From: an uncultured Spirochaetaceae bacterium
GTDB lineage: Bacteria; Spirochaetota; Spirochaetia; Sphaerochaetales; Sphaerochaetaceae
Assembly (NCBI GenBank): GCA_944389075.1
Contig: CALXLA010000041.1
Location: forward strand, 1 to 59,730
Direction of reading: 5' to 3'
DNA length: 59,730 bases
Part shown: positions 44,580-53,152 of the stretch, piece after piece
Layout: the number at the start of each line of letters is the position of its first letter
Numbering within the stretch: position 1 is the stretch's first letter
Position numbers and translations under genes: made by a program
The notes under the pieces: model-generated
Seen by the model: the letters and a program-made list of their open reading frames with translations, nothing else
Told to the model about the DNA's origin: nothing
The model's database searches: none

Positions 44580-46694
44580 TTATTTTCCGGCTTCCTTCTT
44601 CTTTTTCTCCTGATACTCCTTCTTGAGCTCATCGGAAACAGACTGAGGAACACGGCCATACTTCTCGACTTCCATCGTGAACTCTGCCTTGCCCTGAGTA
44701 AGCGAGCGGAGAACTGTCGAATAGCCGAACATCTCCGAAAGCGGAACCTCTGCGATAACAGTACACTGGTTGTTATCCTCAGTTGAGGAGACGATCATAC
44801 CTCTTCTCTGGTTGATTGAGCCGAAGATGTTGCCCTGGAATTCAGAAGGACCTTCGACCTCAACCTTCATGATAGGCTCGAGGATAACCGGCTTTGCCTT
44901 CTCGAAAGCTTCCCTGAATGCACCGATGGCAGCAGTCTGGAATGCCATATCAGAAGAGTCAACAGGATGCCACTGTCCATCGTTTACGACAACACGAACG
45001 CCGATTACAGGGAATCCTACCTGAGTACCTTTCTTCATAGCTGACTGGAAGCCCTTGTCGCAGGATGGGATGTATTCTGTAGGAATAGCACCACCCTTGA
45101 CCTCATCGACGAACTCATAGTCCTTCGGCGGCTCATTAGGATCTGTCTGCACGATTGGCTCCATATAGCCGGCAACACGTGCATACTGACCAGAACCACC
45201 TGTCTGCTTCTTGTGAGTATAGTTGAACTCAGCTCTCTGGCTGATAGCTTCCCTGTAGGCAACTTCTGGCTTACCTACCTTGACCTCAGCCTTGTACTCT
45301 CTCTTCATTCTTTCGATATAGACATCGAGATGGAGCTCTCCCATTCCCTTGATGATTGTCTGGTTGGACTCTGGGTCTACATATGTCTGGAATGTAGGAT
45401 CTTCCTTTGTGAAGCGGTTGAGAGCCTTTGCCATGTTATCGGCTGCCTTCTTGTCGACCGGCTCGATAGCAAGGGAGATAACAGGGTTCGGAACGAACAT
45501 GGAAGTCATCGAGTAGTTCAGGGATGGATCACAGAATGTATCTCCGGATGCGCAGTCGATACCGAAGAGAGCGGCAATCTCGCCACACCCTGCCTCAGAG
45601 ATATCCTCCATAGCGGATGCATGCATCTTTACAAGACGACCGACATTGAACTTCTTCTTTGTCCTCGTATTGAGAAGAGTATCACCCTTCTTGATCTTGC
45701 CCTGATAGATTCTGATGTATGTGAGCTGTCCGAACTGGCCATCTTCCAGCTTGAATGCGAGGATGACAGGCTTCGCGTCCTCGTCTGACTTGAGGATGAC
45801 CTCAGCCTCGTTGTTGTCAAGGTCAAGTGCCTTGTTCTCGACTTCTGTCGGATTCGGCAGATAGCTGATTACAGCATCGAGAAGCGGCTGGATACCCTTG
45901 TTCTTATAAGCAGAACCCATGAATACCGGGCAGAGCTCAAGGCTGATCGTTCCACGTCTTACAGCATCGCGGATGAGTTCTGGAGTGACTCTGTCCTCAA
46001 GCATAGCTTCCATAAGCTCATCAGAGCACATGGAGACAGTGTCAAGCATTTCTTCCCTCTTCTCCTGAGCTTCAGCAAGAAGGGATGCCGGAATCTCCTC
46101 GACTCTCTCCTGAAGTCCATCAGCTCCCTGATCGAAGTAGATAGCCTTCATCTCTACAAGGTCAACAACGCCTTCAAGCTTGTCTTCGAGTCCGATAGGG
46201 ATCTGCATGAGCACAGCATTGAGGCCAAGCTTCTCAACAAGCTGGTTCTTTACCTTATATGGGTTAGCTCCTGTTCTGTCGCACTTGTTGACGAATGCGA
46301 TGCGGGGAACATGATATCTCTTCATCTGGCGGTCAACAGTGATTGACTGTGACTGAACACCACCTACAGAACAGAGAACAAGGATAGCGCCATCGAGAAC
46401 ACGGAGAGATCTCTCGACTTCGATTGTGAAGTCAACGTGTCCCGGAGTATCGATGATATTGATTTCGTGACCCTTCCACTCTACATTAGTAGCAGCAGAA
46501 GCAATCGTGATTCCTCTTTCCCTCTCGAGCTCCATGGAGTCCATGGTTGCTCCGACGCCGTCTTTTCCGCGTACTTCATGGATAGCATGAATCTTGTTGC
46601 AGAAGTAGAGGATGCGTTCAGAAAGAGTTGTCTTTCCTGAATCGATATGAGCGCTGATTCCGATGTTTCTCATACCCAGAAGGTCGTGTGCCAT
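44580..46694 (-). CDS. fusA: Elongation factor G, spirochaete/mitochondrial EF-G1-like
   Basis: GTPase that translocates tRNA and mRNA on the ribosome. G1 is AHIDSGKTT at 15-23, then G3 DTPGHVD and G4 NKCD. The sequence [20 protein letters not shown] and [20 protein letters not shown] follow the mitochondrial EF-G1 pattern and the EF-G copy named spdEFG1 in spirochaetes and planctomycetes. Length 704 is complete. The start lies nine bases after a GAGGT site. A second copy specialised for recycling (spdEFG2) would be expected elsewhere in the genome. Confidence 0.93.
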   Translation of the reverse strand: MAHDLLGMRNIGISAHIDSGKTTLSERILYFCNKIHAIHEVRGKDGVGATMDSMELERERGITIASAATNVEWKGHEINIIDTPGHVDFTIEVERSLRVLDGAILVLCSVGGVQSQSITVDRQMKRYHVPRIAFVNKCDRTGANPYKVKNQLVEKLGLNAVLMQIPIGLEDKLEGVVDLVEMKAIYFDQGADGLQERVEEIPASLLAEAQEKREEMLDTVSMCSDELMEAMLEDRVTPELIRDAVRRGTISLELCPVFMGSAYKNKGIQPLLDAVISYLPNPTEVENKALDLDNNEAEVILKSDEDAKPVILAFKLEDGQFGQLTYIRIYQGKIKKGDTLLNTRTKKKFNVGRLVKMHASAMEDISEAGCGEIAALFGIDCASGDTFCDPSLNYSMTSMFVPNPVISLAIEPVDKKAADNMAKALNRFTKEDPTFQTYVDPESNQTIIKGMGELHLDVYIERMKREYKAEVKVGKPEVAYREAISQRAEFNYTHKKQTGGSGQYARVAGYMEPIVQTDPNEPPKDYEFVDEVKGGAIPTEYIPSCDKGFQSAMKKGTQVGFPVIGVRVVVNDGQWHPVDSSDMAFQTAAIGAFREAFEKAKPVILEPIMKVEVEGPSEFQGNIFGSINQRRGMIVSSTEDNNQCTVIAEVPLSEMFGYSTVLRSLTQGKAEFTMEVEKYGRVPQSVSDELKKEYQEKKKKEAGK

Positions 46695-46868
46695 GTGCTA
46701 TATACCTCGTTATAAGTAAAATTCTTTATCTTATATGGCGGCAGGAAAAGCCACCAGATTGGCATGATATTGAAATTCATTGCTTTATGCAATACTGTTC
46801 CATTTTCTTCTGTCATCAAATATTGAGCCTGTCAAATACATAAGTTTATGGCGGGATGGCCCAAAAGA

Positions 46869-46883
46869 TGGTAACATTCGGCT
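46869..46883 (+). promoter_or_regulatory. Extended -10 promoter before the HIT gene
   Basis: TGGTAACAT (TG-n plus TAACAT at 46872-46877) ends six bases before the ATG at 46884, with no ribosome-binding site. The 189-base gap between fusA and this gene shows no other convincing feature. Confidence 0.45.
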
Positions 46884-47285
46884 ATGGCAACTGTATTCGA
46901 AATGATCATAAATGGGGAGATCCCATCGGAAAAGCTCTACGAAGATGACGAGTGCATCGCAATACTCGATATAAACCCTGTCGCAAAAGGGCATGCTCTT
47001 GTAATCTCAAGGAAACCTTATAAGACATTCACGGAAGTGCCTCTTGAGACTCTGTCCCACATGATGGACATAGCCAGGAGAATCGATGAGAAGCAGCGCG
47101 AAGTACTGAAAGCGGAAGGCACGAACATAATGATAAACAATTCTCCAGCATCAGGCCAGGAAGTCCCCCATCTGCACATCCATGTGATTCCGAGGATCTC
47201 TGGCGATGGAAAGACTCCTGTACTGAAGAAGACATCTTACGATGATGGGGAAATCTCCATCTATGGGGAAAAGCTCAGGATATGA
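46884..47285 (+). CDS. HIT-family nucleotide hydrolase/transferase
   Basis: A histidine-triad protein acting on nucleoside phosphoramidates or dinucleoside polyphosphates. The triad is HLHIHVIPR, near residue 95; CIAILDINPVAKGHALVI is the conserved first half. At 133 residues it is a typical HINT/HIT protein. Its stop overlaps the next gene, a lipoprotein, by four bases. Confidence 0.92.
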   Translation: MATVFEMIINGEIPSEKLYEDDECIAILDINPVAKGHALVISRKPYKTFTEVPLETLSHMMDIARRIDEKQREVLKAEGTNIMINNSPASGQEVPHLHIHVIPRISGDGKTPVLKKTSYDDGEISIYGEKLRI

Positions 47286-48340
47286 GAAAGCTTCTGCTTG
47301 CGATAATAGTGATTGCCATTTCCGCAGGCTGTGCGACATTCACAGCAGAAGAAGGGTATTCAATGATGGCGCTCCCTGAGGAAGAGCCTCTCAAGGAGAC
47401 AAAGCTCAGCATGCTGGGCGATACAGGGGATATTACCATTACCACCACAGACGAAGAGGAGACGAAGACTGAGGAATCAGCCCCGCAGCAAGAACAAGAA
47501 AGCCTGCCGCCTGTGAAACATGATGATGGAAAGGAGAATCTCTACCCTGCTGCTCTTTCACTGATTAAATATCCGCATATCTATACGCCAGCAGATACTT
47601 ATGCGGTGAAGGAAGATGCTGTCGCCTCCGCTTCCATGGTAGTCATCCCTCTCGGCTATGAGAAATCAAAAGAGGATGATTTCATCAGGATGATGAATGC
47701 AATTTCAGACCTGTCGCCTGATTTCATTGCCATCACGGGTTCCCTTGAGAATCAGGTGATGGGAGCAAAGGCATCAGGATGGGATGCCGTGACGCTCAGA
47801 GGCGGCACATTGCTGTTCAGACCTGAGATAATAGGCGCAGATGAGAATAAGGCCGCGTTCCAGATTACGAATGACAGAAGCCTTGAAATCACGATCCTGT
47901 CGATGGAAGACAAGATGCCATCCTCTTCTGCAGATGCGGAAGCCTGGCTTGACGGAATAGACAGCGCAAGCGGAGATGCCGTGAAGAACAGCCTTGGACC
48001 TGTGGAAGGAACTGGAGCTCCTGCCGTATACATCCTGTCGTCTTCAGAGCCATCATCTGCCGACTGGCTTGAGCTCAGCCCTTATCGCTACAGATACGAA
48101 AGGAATTTCGGCATATCTGACAGCCTGAGGGAAGCAGGATGGAAGGATGCTTACTCCGCAACGCACTTCTCAGCGGAGACAGATGGAGGAATAACACGCC
48201 ACAGAGGCGATATGTATGAGCGCCTTGACTTCATCTATACAAAGGGTCTTCTTCCAGAAGAAACGGTCTCTTTCGCAGTCGAGGGCCTTACCGATATAAC
48301 CGGTAGCAGCGCGCTATTTGCCGATATCATCATTCCCTGA
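47282..48340 (+). CDS. Lipoprotein with an endonuclease/phosphatase-like C-terminal part
   Basis: Signal peptide RKLLLAIIVIAISAGC with lipobox SAGC marks a lipoprotein. A 60-residue acidic, Thr/Glu-rich linker follows. The folded part (about 110-352) has strand order and a late MYERLDFIYTKGLLPEE that resemble the exonuclease-endonuclease-phosphatase (EEP) fold, but the usual catalytic residues (N-terminal Asn/Glu, and SDH near the end) are not evident; GSSALFADIII stands where SDH would be. Probably a non-catalytic EEP relative. ATGA overlap couples it to the HIT gene. Confidence 0.6.
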   Translation: MRKLLLAIIVIAISAGCATFTAEEGYSMMALPEEEPLKETKLSMLGDTGDITITTTDEEETKTEESAPQQEQESLPPVKHDDGKENLYPAALSLIKYPHIYTPADTYAVKEDAVASASMVVIPLGYEKSKEDDFIRMMNAISDLSPDFIAITGSLENQVMGAKASGWDAVTLRGGTLLFRPEIIGADENKAAFQITNDRSLEITILSMEDKMPSSSADAEAWLDGIDSASGDAVKNSLGPVEGTGAPAVYILSSSEPSSADWLELSPYRYRYERNFGISDSLREAGWKDAYSATHFSAETDGGITRHRGDMYERLDFIYTKGLLPEETVSFAVEGLTDITGSSALFADIIIP

Positions 48341-48366
48341 TTATCTTGATGGTAAGGAGAATAATC

Positions 48367-48672
48367 ATGATTGAGATAAATAAAGACAATTTCGAGAACG
48401 AAGTACTGAAATCGGATAAGCCGGTCCTGCTTGATTTCTGGGCATCCTGGTGCGGACCATGCAGAATGCAGTCAAGGATTCTCGAAGAATCCCAGGAAGC
48501 TCTCAGCGGCGCGAAGATCTGCAAGTGCAATGTCGATGAGAATCCTGACCTCGCATCGCAGTTCGGTGTACAGTCGATCCCGACACTCATCGTTTTCAAG
48601 GATGGACAGCCATCCGACAGAGCAGTAGGAGTAAGGAATGCAGCAGAGCTGAAGAGAATGCTCGGCTTATAA
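48367..48672 (+). CDS. trxA: Thioredoxin
   Basis: Small protein-disulfide reductase. The active site is WCGPC with cysteines C29 and C32, in LLDFWASWCGPCRM; the cis-proline loop is SIPTLIVFKDG. AAGGAG is seven bases before the ATG at 48367; a longer frame from 48346 is not needed. At 101 residues it is full length. It may be co-transcribed with the HIT/lipoprotein pair and ends at a strong terminator. Confidence 0.93.
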   Translation: MIEINKDNFENEVLKSDKPVLLDFWASWCGPCRMQSRILEESQEALSGAKICKCNVDENPDLASQFGVQSIPTLIVFKDGQPSDRAVGVRNAAELKRMLGL

Positions 48673-48679
48673 CAGAGAG

Positions 48680-48702
48680 AAGGGGCACACGCAATGCCCC
48701 TT
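48680..48702. terminator. Bidirectional hairpin after thioredoxin
   Basis: AAGGGGC pairs with GCCCCTT around a nine-base loop, followed by CATTTTTC. It also ends the convergent membrane-protein gene. Confidence 0.85.
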
Positions 48703-48708
48703 CATTTT

Positions 48709-50490
48709 TCACATAGCCTCTATCTGTGATAAGATCTGACTACGTTCAATCTCAATATCCTCGACAATCGAAATCCTGTACTCTTCCCTGTTCAGCGATT
48801 CATCAAGCTTTATGGTAGCCCAGCTTACGACTTCACCGGCAATGAAGCCACCAAGAATGCCAACAGCTGTGCCTAAAGGACCTGCAATCGTACCAATCGC
48901 ACCTCCTATCTTGGCACCGCCAAGCTTATTCAGTATCGGTTTTGAAGCTGCCTTGACGGCAAGTTTGCCTGCGGCTGAGCGTATGGAACGGGATGCGATC
49001 CTTCCGATGATTATGCCGGAAGCAGTTCCTGCACCAACTCCGATAGCAGCATTGACGGAAGGAGAGAATATGGTACTGGGTAGATTGGCCTGAACAAGAT
49101 CCTCAAGAGAGACCGAAGAAGCAACGATATACTCCTCATTTCTCTTCTCGATGATTTTGTTCTCATCAAGAATATGTCCGACAGCCTGCCTGAAAAGCTC
49201 ATCATTCTCCGCAATCACAGTCTCCATTCTTTCTGCTATGTCATGAGAAGGCACAATCAGCTCTGCCATCTTCTCTTCCATGAGATCGCCTATGGCCTCC
49301 TCGATATTGCGGTCAACTATTCCCTTTATCATATTCCAGAGCTGTGAGTACTGGCCTCCGATACTGTAATACCAGTCAAGATATGCATCGACATTCACTA
49401 TCATCTCATCGAAGTATTCATTGGCGATCTCTTCAAGTTCTGCCTTGGTCTTCGCTGTGAAATATATTTTCTCATCATCTATCAGGATCCTTGTACCTTC
49501 CCTATATAGAACCCCATCAATCTCATCCACAGCCACCTGAGTGATTTCAATAGCGGCGGCGGACTTCTCTCTCACGGCAGAAGCTACGGAGGAATCGACA
49601 AGCATCGAACCTGATGCTATGAACGCGGCAAGGAAGATCGCACATGCTGCAGGAATGAGTGCAGGATGAATTCCCTTCTTTCCGTTTTCTTCTGAAACAG
49701 GTTCTATGATGATATCCAGCTTATCTCTTCCAAGGAAGAAGAACCTGAAAGCACTCATCAGAGCGATGACCAGCACACCTCCCTGGCACATAATCACGAA
49801 AAGCGCGAGGAACGAATCATTTGTCATGACAGAAGCAGTCCGCGTATTGAGGACGATATCAGAAATGCTATAGAAAGCGTTGATCACAGCTGCTATCACC
49901 GAGACAAATCCAGAATAATCCAGTGCGCTTATATCAGAGATGTAGCAATTGCCGATCCTGCTGAATGCAAACGTAAGCAGCGGATAAACCAAAACGGCAG
50001 AAACTCCCGCGATCCACCTGCTCTTTGAATTGGCATCAGCATCAGCCGCTTTTTTCTTGTATATCCTGAGCTTCTTCAATACGGCATACTCATAAGCGGA
50101 AGAAGCCGCGACAGCAAGGACCGCAGTGCTTATGAAAGCAAGGTACTCAGCGGATGAGAAAAGATATACAGCAACAGGAAGCATCACAGAGAAGGCCGCA
50201 CACACCACAATATCGACAAGATATGGAAAAGTCCTCCTCGCCAACAAGCCATAGAACGGCGATGTCTCATTCAGTGTCATGAGCTTCTTCCTCTTTCCCA
50301 CAGCTGTACCATAAAGCACGGAACCTGTAAGCGAAACAGTAAAAGCAATCACAGACAGGATATAGAAGAACATTCCCTTCCCTATAAGGAAAGGAAGATG
50401 GAATACAATCAGAGACAGCAGCAATCCCTTCACATAGCCCAATAGGCGGCTATCTGTTCCTGCCAGCACCACAGCAGTGTTATCAGACAT
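48709..50490 (-). CDS. Large multi-pass membrane protein with a glycine-zipper C-terminus
   Basis: A 593-residue protein I do not recognise. The first 245 residues have about seven membrane helices (LLLSLIVFHLPFLIG, FFYILSVIAFTVSLTGSVLY and others). A further helix near 280-300 leads into an extracytoplasmic helical region, then a glycine-rich tail (INAAIGVGAGTASGIIIG; then KLGGAKIGGAIGTIAGPL) of the glycine-zipper kind, possibly another membrane insertion. The ATG at 50490 follows GGGGAGAG. The upstream neighbour is a dead transposon fragment, and no partner gene exists. It could be a sensor or effector; no function should be assigned. Confidence 0.6.
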   Translation of the reverse strand: MSDNTAVVLAGTDSRLLGYVKGLLLSLIVFHLPFLIGKGMFFYILSVIAFTVSLTGSVLYGTAVGKRKKLMTLNETSPFYGLLARRTFPYLVDIVVCAAFSVMLPVAVYLFSSAEYLAFISTAVLAVAASSAYEYAVLKKLRIYKKKAADADANSKSRWIAGVSAVLVYPLLTFAFSRIGNCYISDISALDYSGFVSVIAAVINAFYSISDIVLNTRTASVMTNDSFLALFVIMCQGGVLVIALMSAFRFFFLGRDKLDIIIEPVSEENGKKGIHPALIPAACAIFLAAFIASGSMLVDSSVASAVREKSAAAIEITQVAVDEIDGVLYREGTRILIDDEKIYFTAKTKAELEEIANEYFDEMIVNVDAYLDWYYSIGGQYSQLWNMIKGIVDRNIEEAIGDLMEEKMAELIVPSHDIAERMETVIAENDELFRQAVGHILDENKIIEKRNEEYIVASSVSLEDLVQANLPSTIFSPSVNAAIGVGAGTASGIIIGRIASRSIRSAAGKLAVKAASKPILNKLGGAKIGGAIGTIAGPLGTAVGILGGFIAGEVVSWATIKLDESLNREEYRISIVEDIEIERSQILSQIEAM

Positions 50491-50525
50491 ATCTCTCCCC
50501 TCTCCGGCTATTCTATAGTGACAAG

Positions 50526-50757
50526 ACCATACAGGCAAGCCAGAGGCTCTTATACTCAAGCTGTCTCACGATTTCAGAGAATGACACATCCTGCATTGCT
50601 TCGATAGCTTATCATTCTCCATCATCCCGGAAATATTCAGATCCTTGATGGCAATCAGAACCGCTTGTCTGCCGCAGACGATTCCTTTTTGTCATCCAGT
50701 TGATTCTGTTCCTTCTGATGCCTGCGATCTTCTCATGTAGAGAGGCTATCTCCTTCT
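50526..50757 (-). pseudogene. Remnant of an IS605-type tnpB (OrfB) gene
   Basis: Three minus-strand frames together spell a TnpB core: KEIASLHEKIAGIRRNR in the first, AVLIAIKDLNISGMMENDK (the RuvC-like strand that normally reads IEDLNVKGM) in the second, and AMQDVSFSEIVRQLEYK in the third. Two frame changes separate them. The usual catalytic glutamate of this strand is lysine here. It stops before the zinc-ribbon end of the family. Clearly inactive. Confidence 0.7.
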
Positions 50758-51026
50758 ATACGCCGTGCCATCCGAGCAGACGGCAGCTTATCAAGGCGGA
50801 GGTCGAACGTTGAAGGGCTATTACTCTGGCGTTTATCATCAATGCATCTAATGAGGGTTTCTTAAAAGTACCAGAACGGATGTCGATGAATCATGTACTC
50901 TGCTCTGGCACGGAAAATCAAAAGCAGTCAAGGAAAGCACTGTCTCCAAAGAACAGAAGCCAGGATACAAAAAACAGACCACCGCATCTTGTGTTTGACT
51001 ATATTCATTCCCCTGATATCCTGAGA
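50758..51026. other. Decayed sequence without a gene
   Basis: Between the tnpB fragment and the rubredoxin gene both strands are interrupted. One plus-strand frame (from about 50813) reads RAITLAFIINASNEGF and continues to the next gene without a start codon; it may be another transposase scrap. I see no promoter that is convincing, although the next gene must have one here. Confidence 0.35.
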
Positions 51027-51043
51027 AAAAAGGAGAGAGGATT

Positions 51044-51673
51044 ATGAAGTATATCTGTCAGATATGCGGATATGTCTATGATGAGGAAACTGAAGGAGTT
51101 CCGTTCGGAGAACTCCCTGATAACTGGACATGCCCGATGTGCAAAGCACCAAAGAATATGTTCCTCCCGGAAGATGCAGAAGAAGAAGAAAGGAAGAAAC
51201 CAGATATGGAAATCCCGGAACTCCAGGATATGGAAAGGCTGCCTCCAGGGGTTCTTGCGGCACTTTTCTCTAATCTGGCAAAAGGAGCCGAGAAACAGTA
51301 CCAGAGCCATCAGGAAAAGCTTTTCAGGGAAATTGCGGCATATTATGAAGCAGCGGTTCCGGAAATCCCCGATGCGGATATCAGTCTGCTGATGAAGATA
51401 GCTGAGAGGAACATTTCACTGTATGGTGAAGCAATGGAGACAGCCAGGAGAGATGGAGACAGAGGTGCAATGCGTGCTCTGACCTGGGGCGGAAAGATTC
51501 AGAAGATAATCACAAGCATCCTCAGTCAGTATGAGAAAGAAGGTGAGAGTGCCCTTGAGAATGTGGATATCTGGGTATGTACAATCTGCGGATTCATCTA
51601 TACAGGAGAAAATCCTCCGGCAATCTGCCCTGTCTGCAAGGTTCCCAGCTGGAAGTTCAGCAAGGTAGTATAA
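51044..51673 (+). CDS. Rubredoxin-helical-rubredoxin redox protein
   Basis: Three parts in 209 residues. An N-terminal rubredoxin ([14 protein letters not shown] and [11 protein letters not shown]) with four cysteine iron ligands; a central helical region (about 60-170) the size of a ferritin-like bundle; and a C-terminal short rubredoxin loop ([14 protein letters not shown] and [11 protein letters not shown]). The central helices contain glutamates and one histidine but not the E-x-x-H pairs of rubrerythrin, so a di-iron site is doubtful. GGAGAGAGG precedes the ATG. It is ten bases ahead of a ferredoxin gene and probably an oxidative-stress electron carrier. Confidence 0.7.
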   Translation: MKYICQICGYVYDEETEGVPFGELPDNWTCPMCKAPKNMFLPEDAEEEERKKPDMEIPELQDMERLPPGVLAALFSNLAKGAEKQYQSHQEKLFREIAAYYEAAVPEIPDADISLLMKIAERNISLYGEAMETARRDGDRGAMRALTWGGKIQKIITSILSQYEKEGESALENVDIWVCTICGFIYTGENPPAICPVCKVPSWKFSKVV

Positions 51674-51683
51674 GGAAGGTATC

Positions 51684-52304
51684 ATGAAAAGAATAGCAAT
51701 AAGGAATCTGAGGCTCTGCACGAAGGACTGTCTCTGTCTCTATGTCTGTCCCACGGGAGCTTCCGATACGGAAGACAGCATCATAGACACATCGAAGTGC
51801 ATAGGCTGCGGAAGCTGCAGCGATGCCTGCCCGAGTGGTGCCATAAGCCTCGTTCCTGCAGAATATCCCGCACAGCAGAGAAAGTCAGAAAAAGTCATGG
51901 ATGTGATGGAAAAACTCGCAGCATCTAAGGCCAGTGAGGAGAAGATTGCCTCAATGCTCTCTGCAGACGAATCAGCCCCGAACCTTAAGCGCCTTCTGAA
52001 GGCTTTAAAGCAGTCCGCACGTCTGTCAGCAGAAGACATAATGAGGGAAGGAGGATATATGCTCCCGCAAAGCGGCAATTCACTCAGTCTCCTGAGCAGG
52101 CTTGCTGACGAGCCATCACAAGGTTTCCCCAAAGAAGCGGCAAAAGAACTTCTGTCATCAATCAGATGCAATGATGGTGGCTATGAACCTCCCTCTGCAA
52201 TGTACAAGTGCGAAAGGTGCTTCACTGAATTCGAGAGCTCTTCCGGTGATAAGGCTGTCTGCCCGATGTGCGGCGCAGAAGGAAATCACCTGAAGCCAAT
52301 ATGA
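51684..52304 (+). CDS. 4Fe-4S ferredoxin domain protein with C-terminal zinc ribbon
   Basis: The N-terminus holds two cysteine clusters: CTKDCLCLYVCP and the regular CIGCGSCSDACP, so one or two Fe-S clusters. A helical middle (about 60-160) has no recognised domain. The end has a CERCFTEFE and CPMCGAEG pair, a rubredoxin-like zinc ribbon. AGGAAGG precedes the ATG and the gap to the rubredoxin gene is ten bases. A similar ferredoxin protein (KDCLCLYVCPTGA opening) occurs in clostridia. With its neighbour it looks like a dedicated electron-transfer pair. Confidence 0.75.
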   Translation: MKRIAIRNLRLCTKDCLCLYVCPTGASDTEDSIIDTSKCIGCGSCSDACPSGAISLVPAEYPAQQRKSEKVMDVMEKLAASKASEEKIASMLSADESAPNLKRLLKALKQSARLSAEDIMREGGYMLPQSGNSLSLLSRLADEPSQGFPKEAAKELLSSIRCNDGGYEPPSAMYKCERCFTEFESSSGDKAVCPMCGAEGNHLKPI

Positions 52305-52311
52305 CGAGAAA

Positions 52312-52335
52312 GGCCCAGAGCGCTAACCCTGGGCC
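52312..52335. terminator. Hairpin between ferredoxin and aldolase genes
   Basis: GGCCCAG pairs with CTGGGCC around a ten-base loop in the 48-base gap between convergent genes. T-runs are weak on both sides. Confidence 0.7.
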
Positions 52336-52352
52336 AGTAACCGTTAGGGAGA

Positions 52353-53141
52353 TTACTTATCTTTCCTTACCTCTTCGACTTCATTGGCGACAAGCTCCTT
52401 GAGAGCCTTCTGGAAGTGCCACATGTCGTTTCCGAGAATAATCATGTTATATCCATCGGCAATCGCTTCGCGGATATTCTCCTTTGTAGGAGGTACTACA
52501 GGACCAAGAACGCCTATGCCCTTCGCCTTTGCCTTCTCGACAAGAACCTTGAAAGCCTTCTTGACATCCTCGCCCATCGTATAGCCGATCTTCAGCCCCT
52601 TCGATACTGCATAATCGATAGGTCCGAAGTTGACAGCATCAATGCCAGGAACATCAAGGATCTCATCGATATTGTCAGTGAACTCGTAATCCTCATCCAT
52701 AGGAATCACGAGAGTATCCCTGTTCTGCTGCTCAATATACTTGTTCCAGTCGAAATCCTTGTATCCGAATCCGGCTGCGCGAACATTCGTCTCCCCGCCT
52801 CTTCTTCCAAGAGGATAGAACTTCGCGCCCTCGACAGCATGCCTTGCCATTTCCGCAGTCTTGCAGTGAGGAATCACAACTCCATCAGCTCCCCATTCGA
52901 GAACCTTCCTGATGGCGACCTCATCATCATCAGCCATCCTGACAAGCACTGCGATATCATGAAGCTTCGCAGCCATGATCTGTTTCTCGAAATCCTCTCC
53001 GAGCATCCAGTCGGTATGCTCGAGATCGAGATAGATGAAGTCCAGTCCGGACATCGCAATGTTCTCTATCACGCAGGTAGAGCCTGTGAAGCAGGCCATT
53101 CCGAATACAGGCCCCTTCTTCATTTTCTCCTTCAAAGTCAT
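52353..53141 (-). CDS. HpcH/HpaI-family aldolase
   Basis: Class II aldolase family that splits 2-keto-3-deoxy acids or 4-hydroxy-2-oxo-diacids to pyruvate plus an aldehyde. Features: DFIYLDLEHTDWML (substrate-binding His/Asp), WGADGVVIPHCKTAEMA, PLGRRGGETNVRA, and the metal-binding region PMDEDYEFTDNIDEI with GIDAVNFGPIDYAVS. The ATG at 53141 has AGGAGG seven bases upstream; the ATG at 53147 is too close to it. Last gene of the TRAP operon, so its substrate is probably the imported acid or its keto-deoxy product. Confidence 0.85.
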   Translation of the reverse strand: MTLKEKMKKGPVFGMACFTGSTCVIENIAMSGLDFIYLDLEHTDWMLGEDFEKQIMAAKLHDIAVLVRMADDDEVAIRKVLEWGADGVVIPHCKTAEMARHAVEGAKFYPLGRRGGETNVRAAGFGYKDFDWNKYIEQQNRDTLVIPMDEDYEFTDNIDEILDVPGIDAVNFGPIDYAVSKGLKIGYTMGEDVKKAFKVLVEKAKAKGIGVLGPVVPPTKENIREAIADGYNMIILGNDMWHFQKALKELVANEVEEVRKDK

Positions 53142-53152
53142 TTTCATTCCTC

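Noticed and set aside
45213-45788. A 191-codon plus-strand frame within fusA
   Set aside because: Antisense to the conserved EF-G core, with no start signal or domain.
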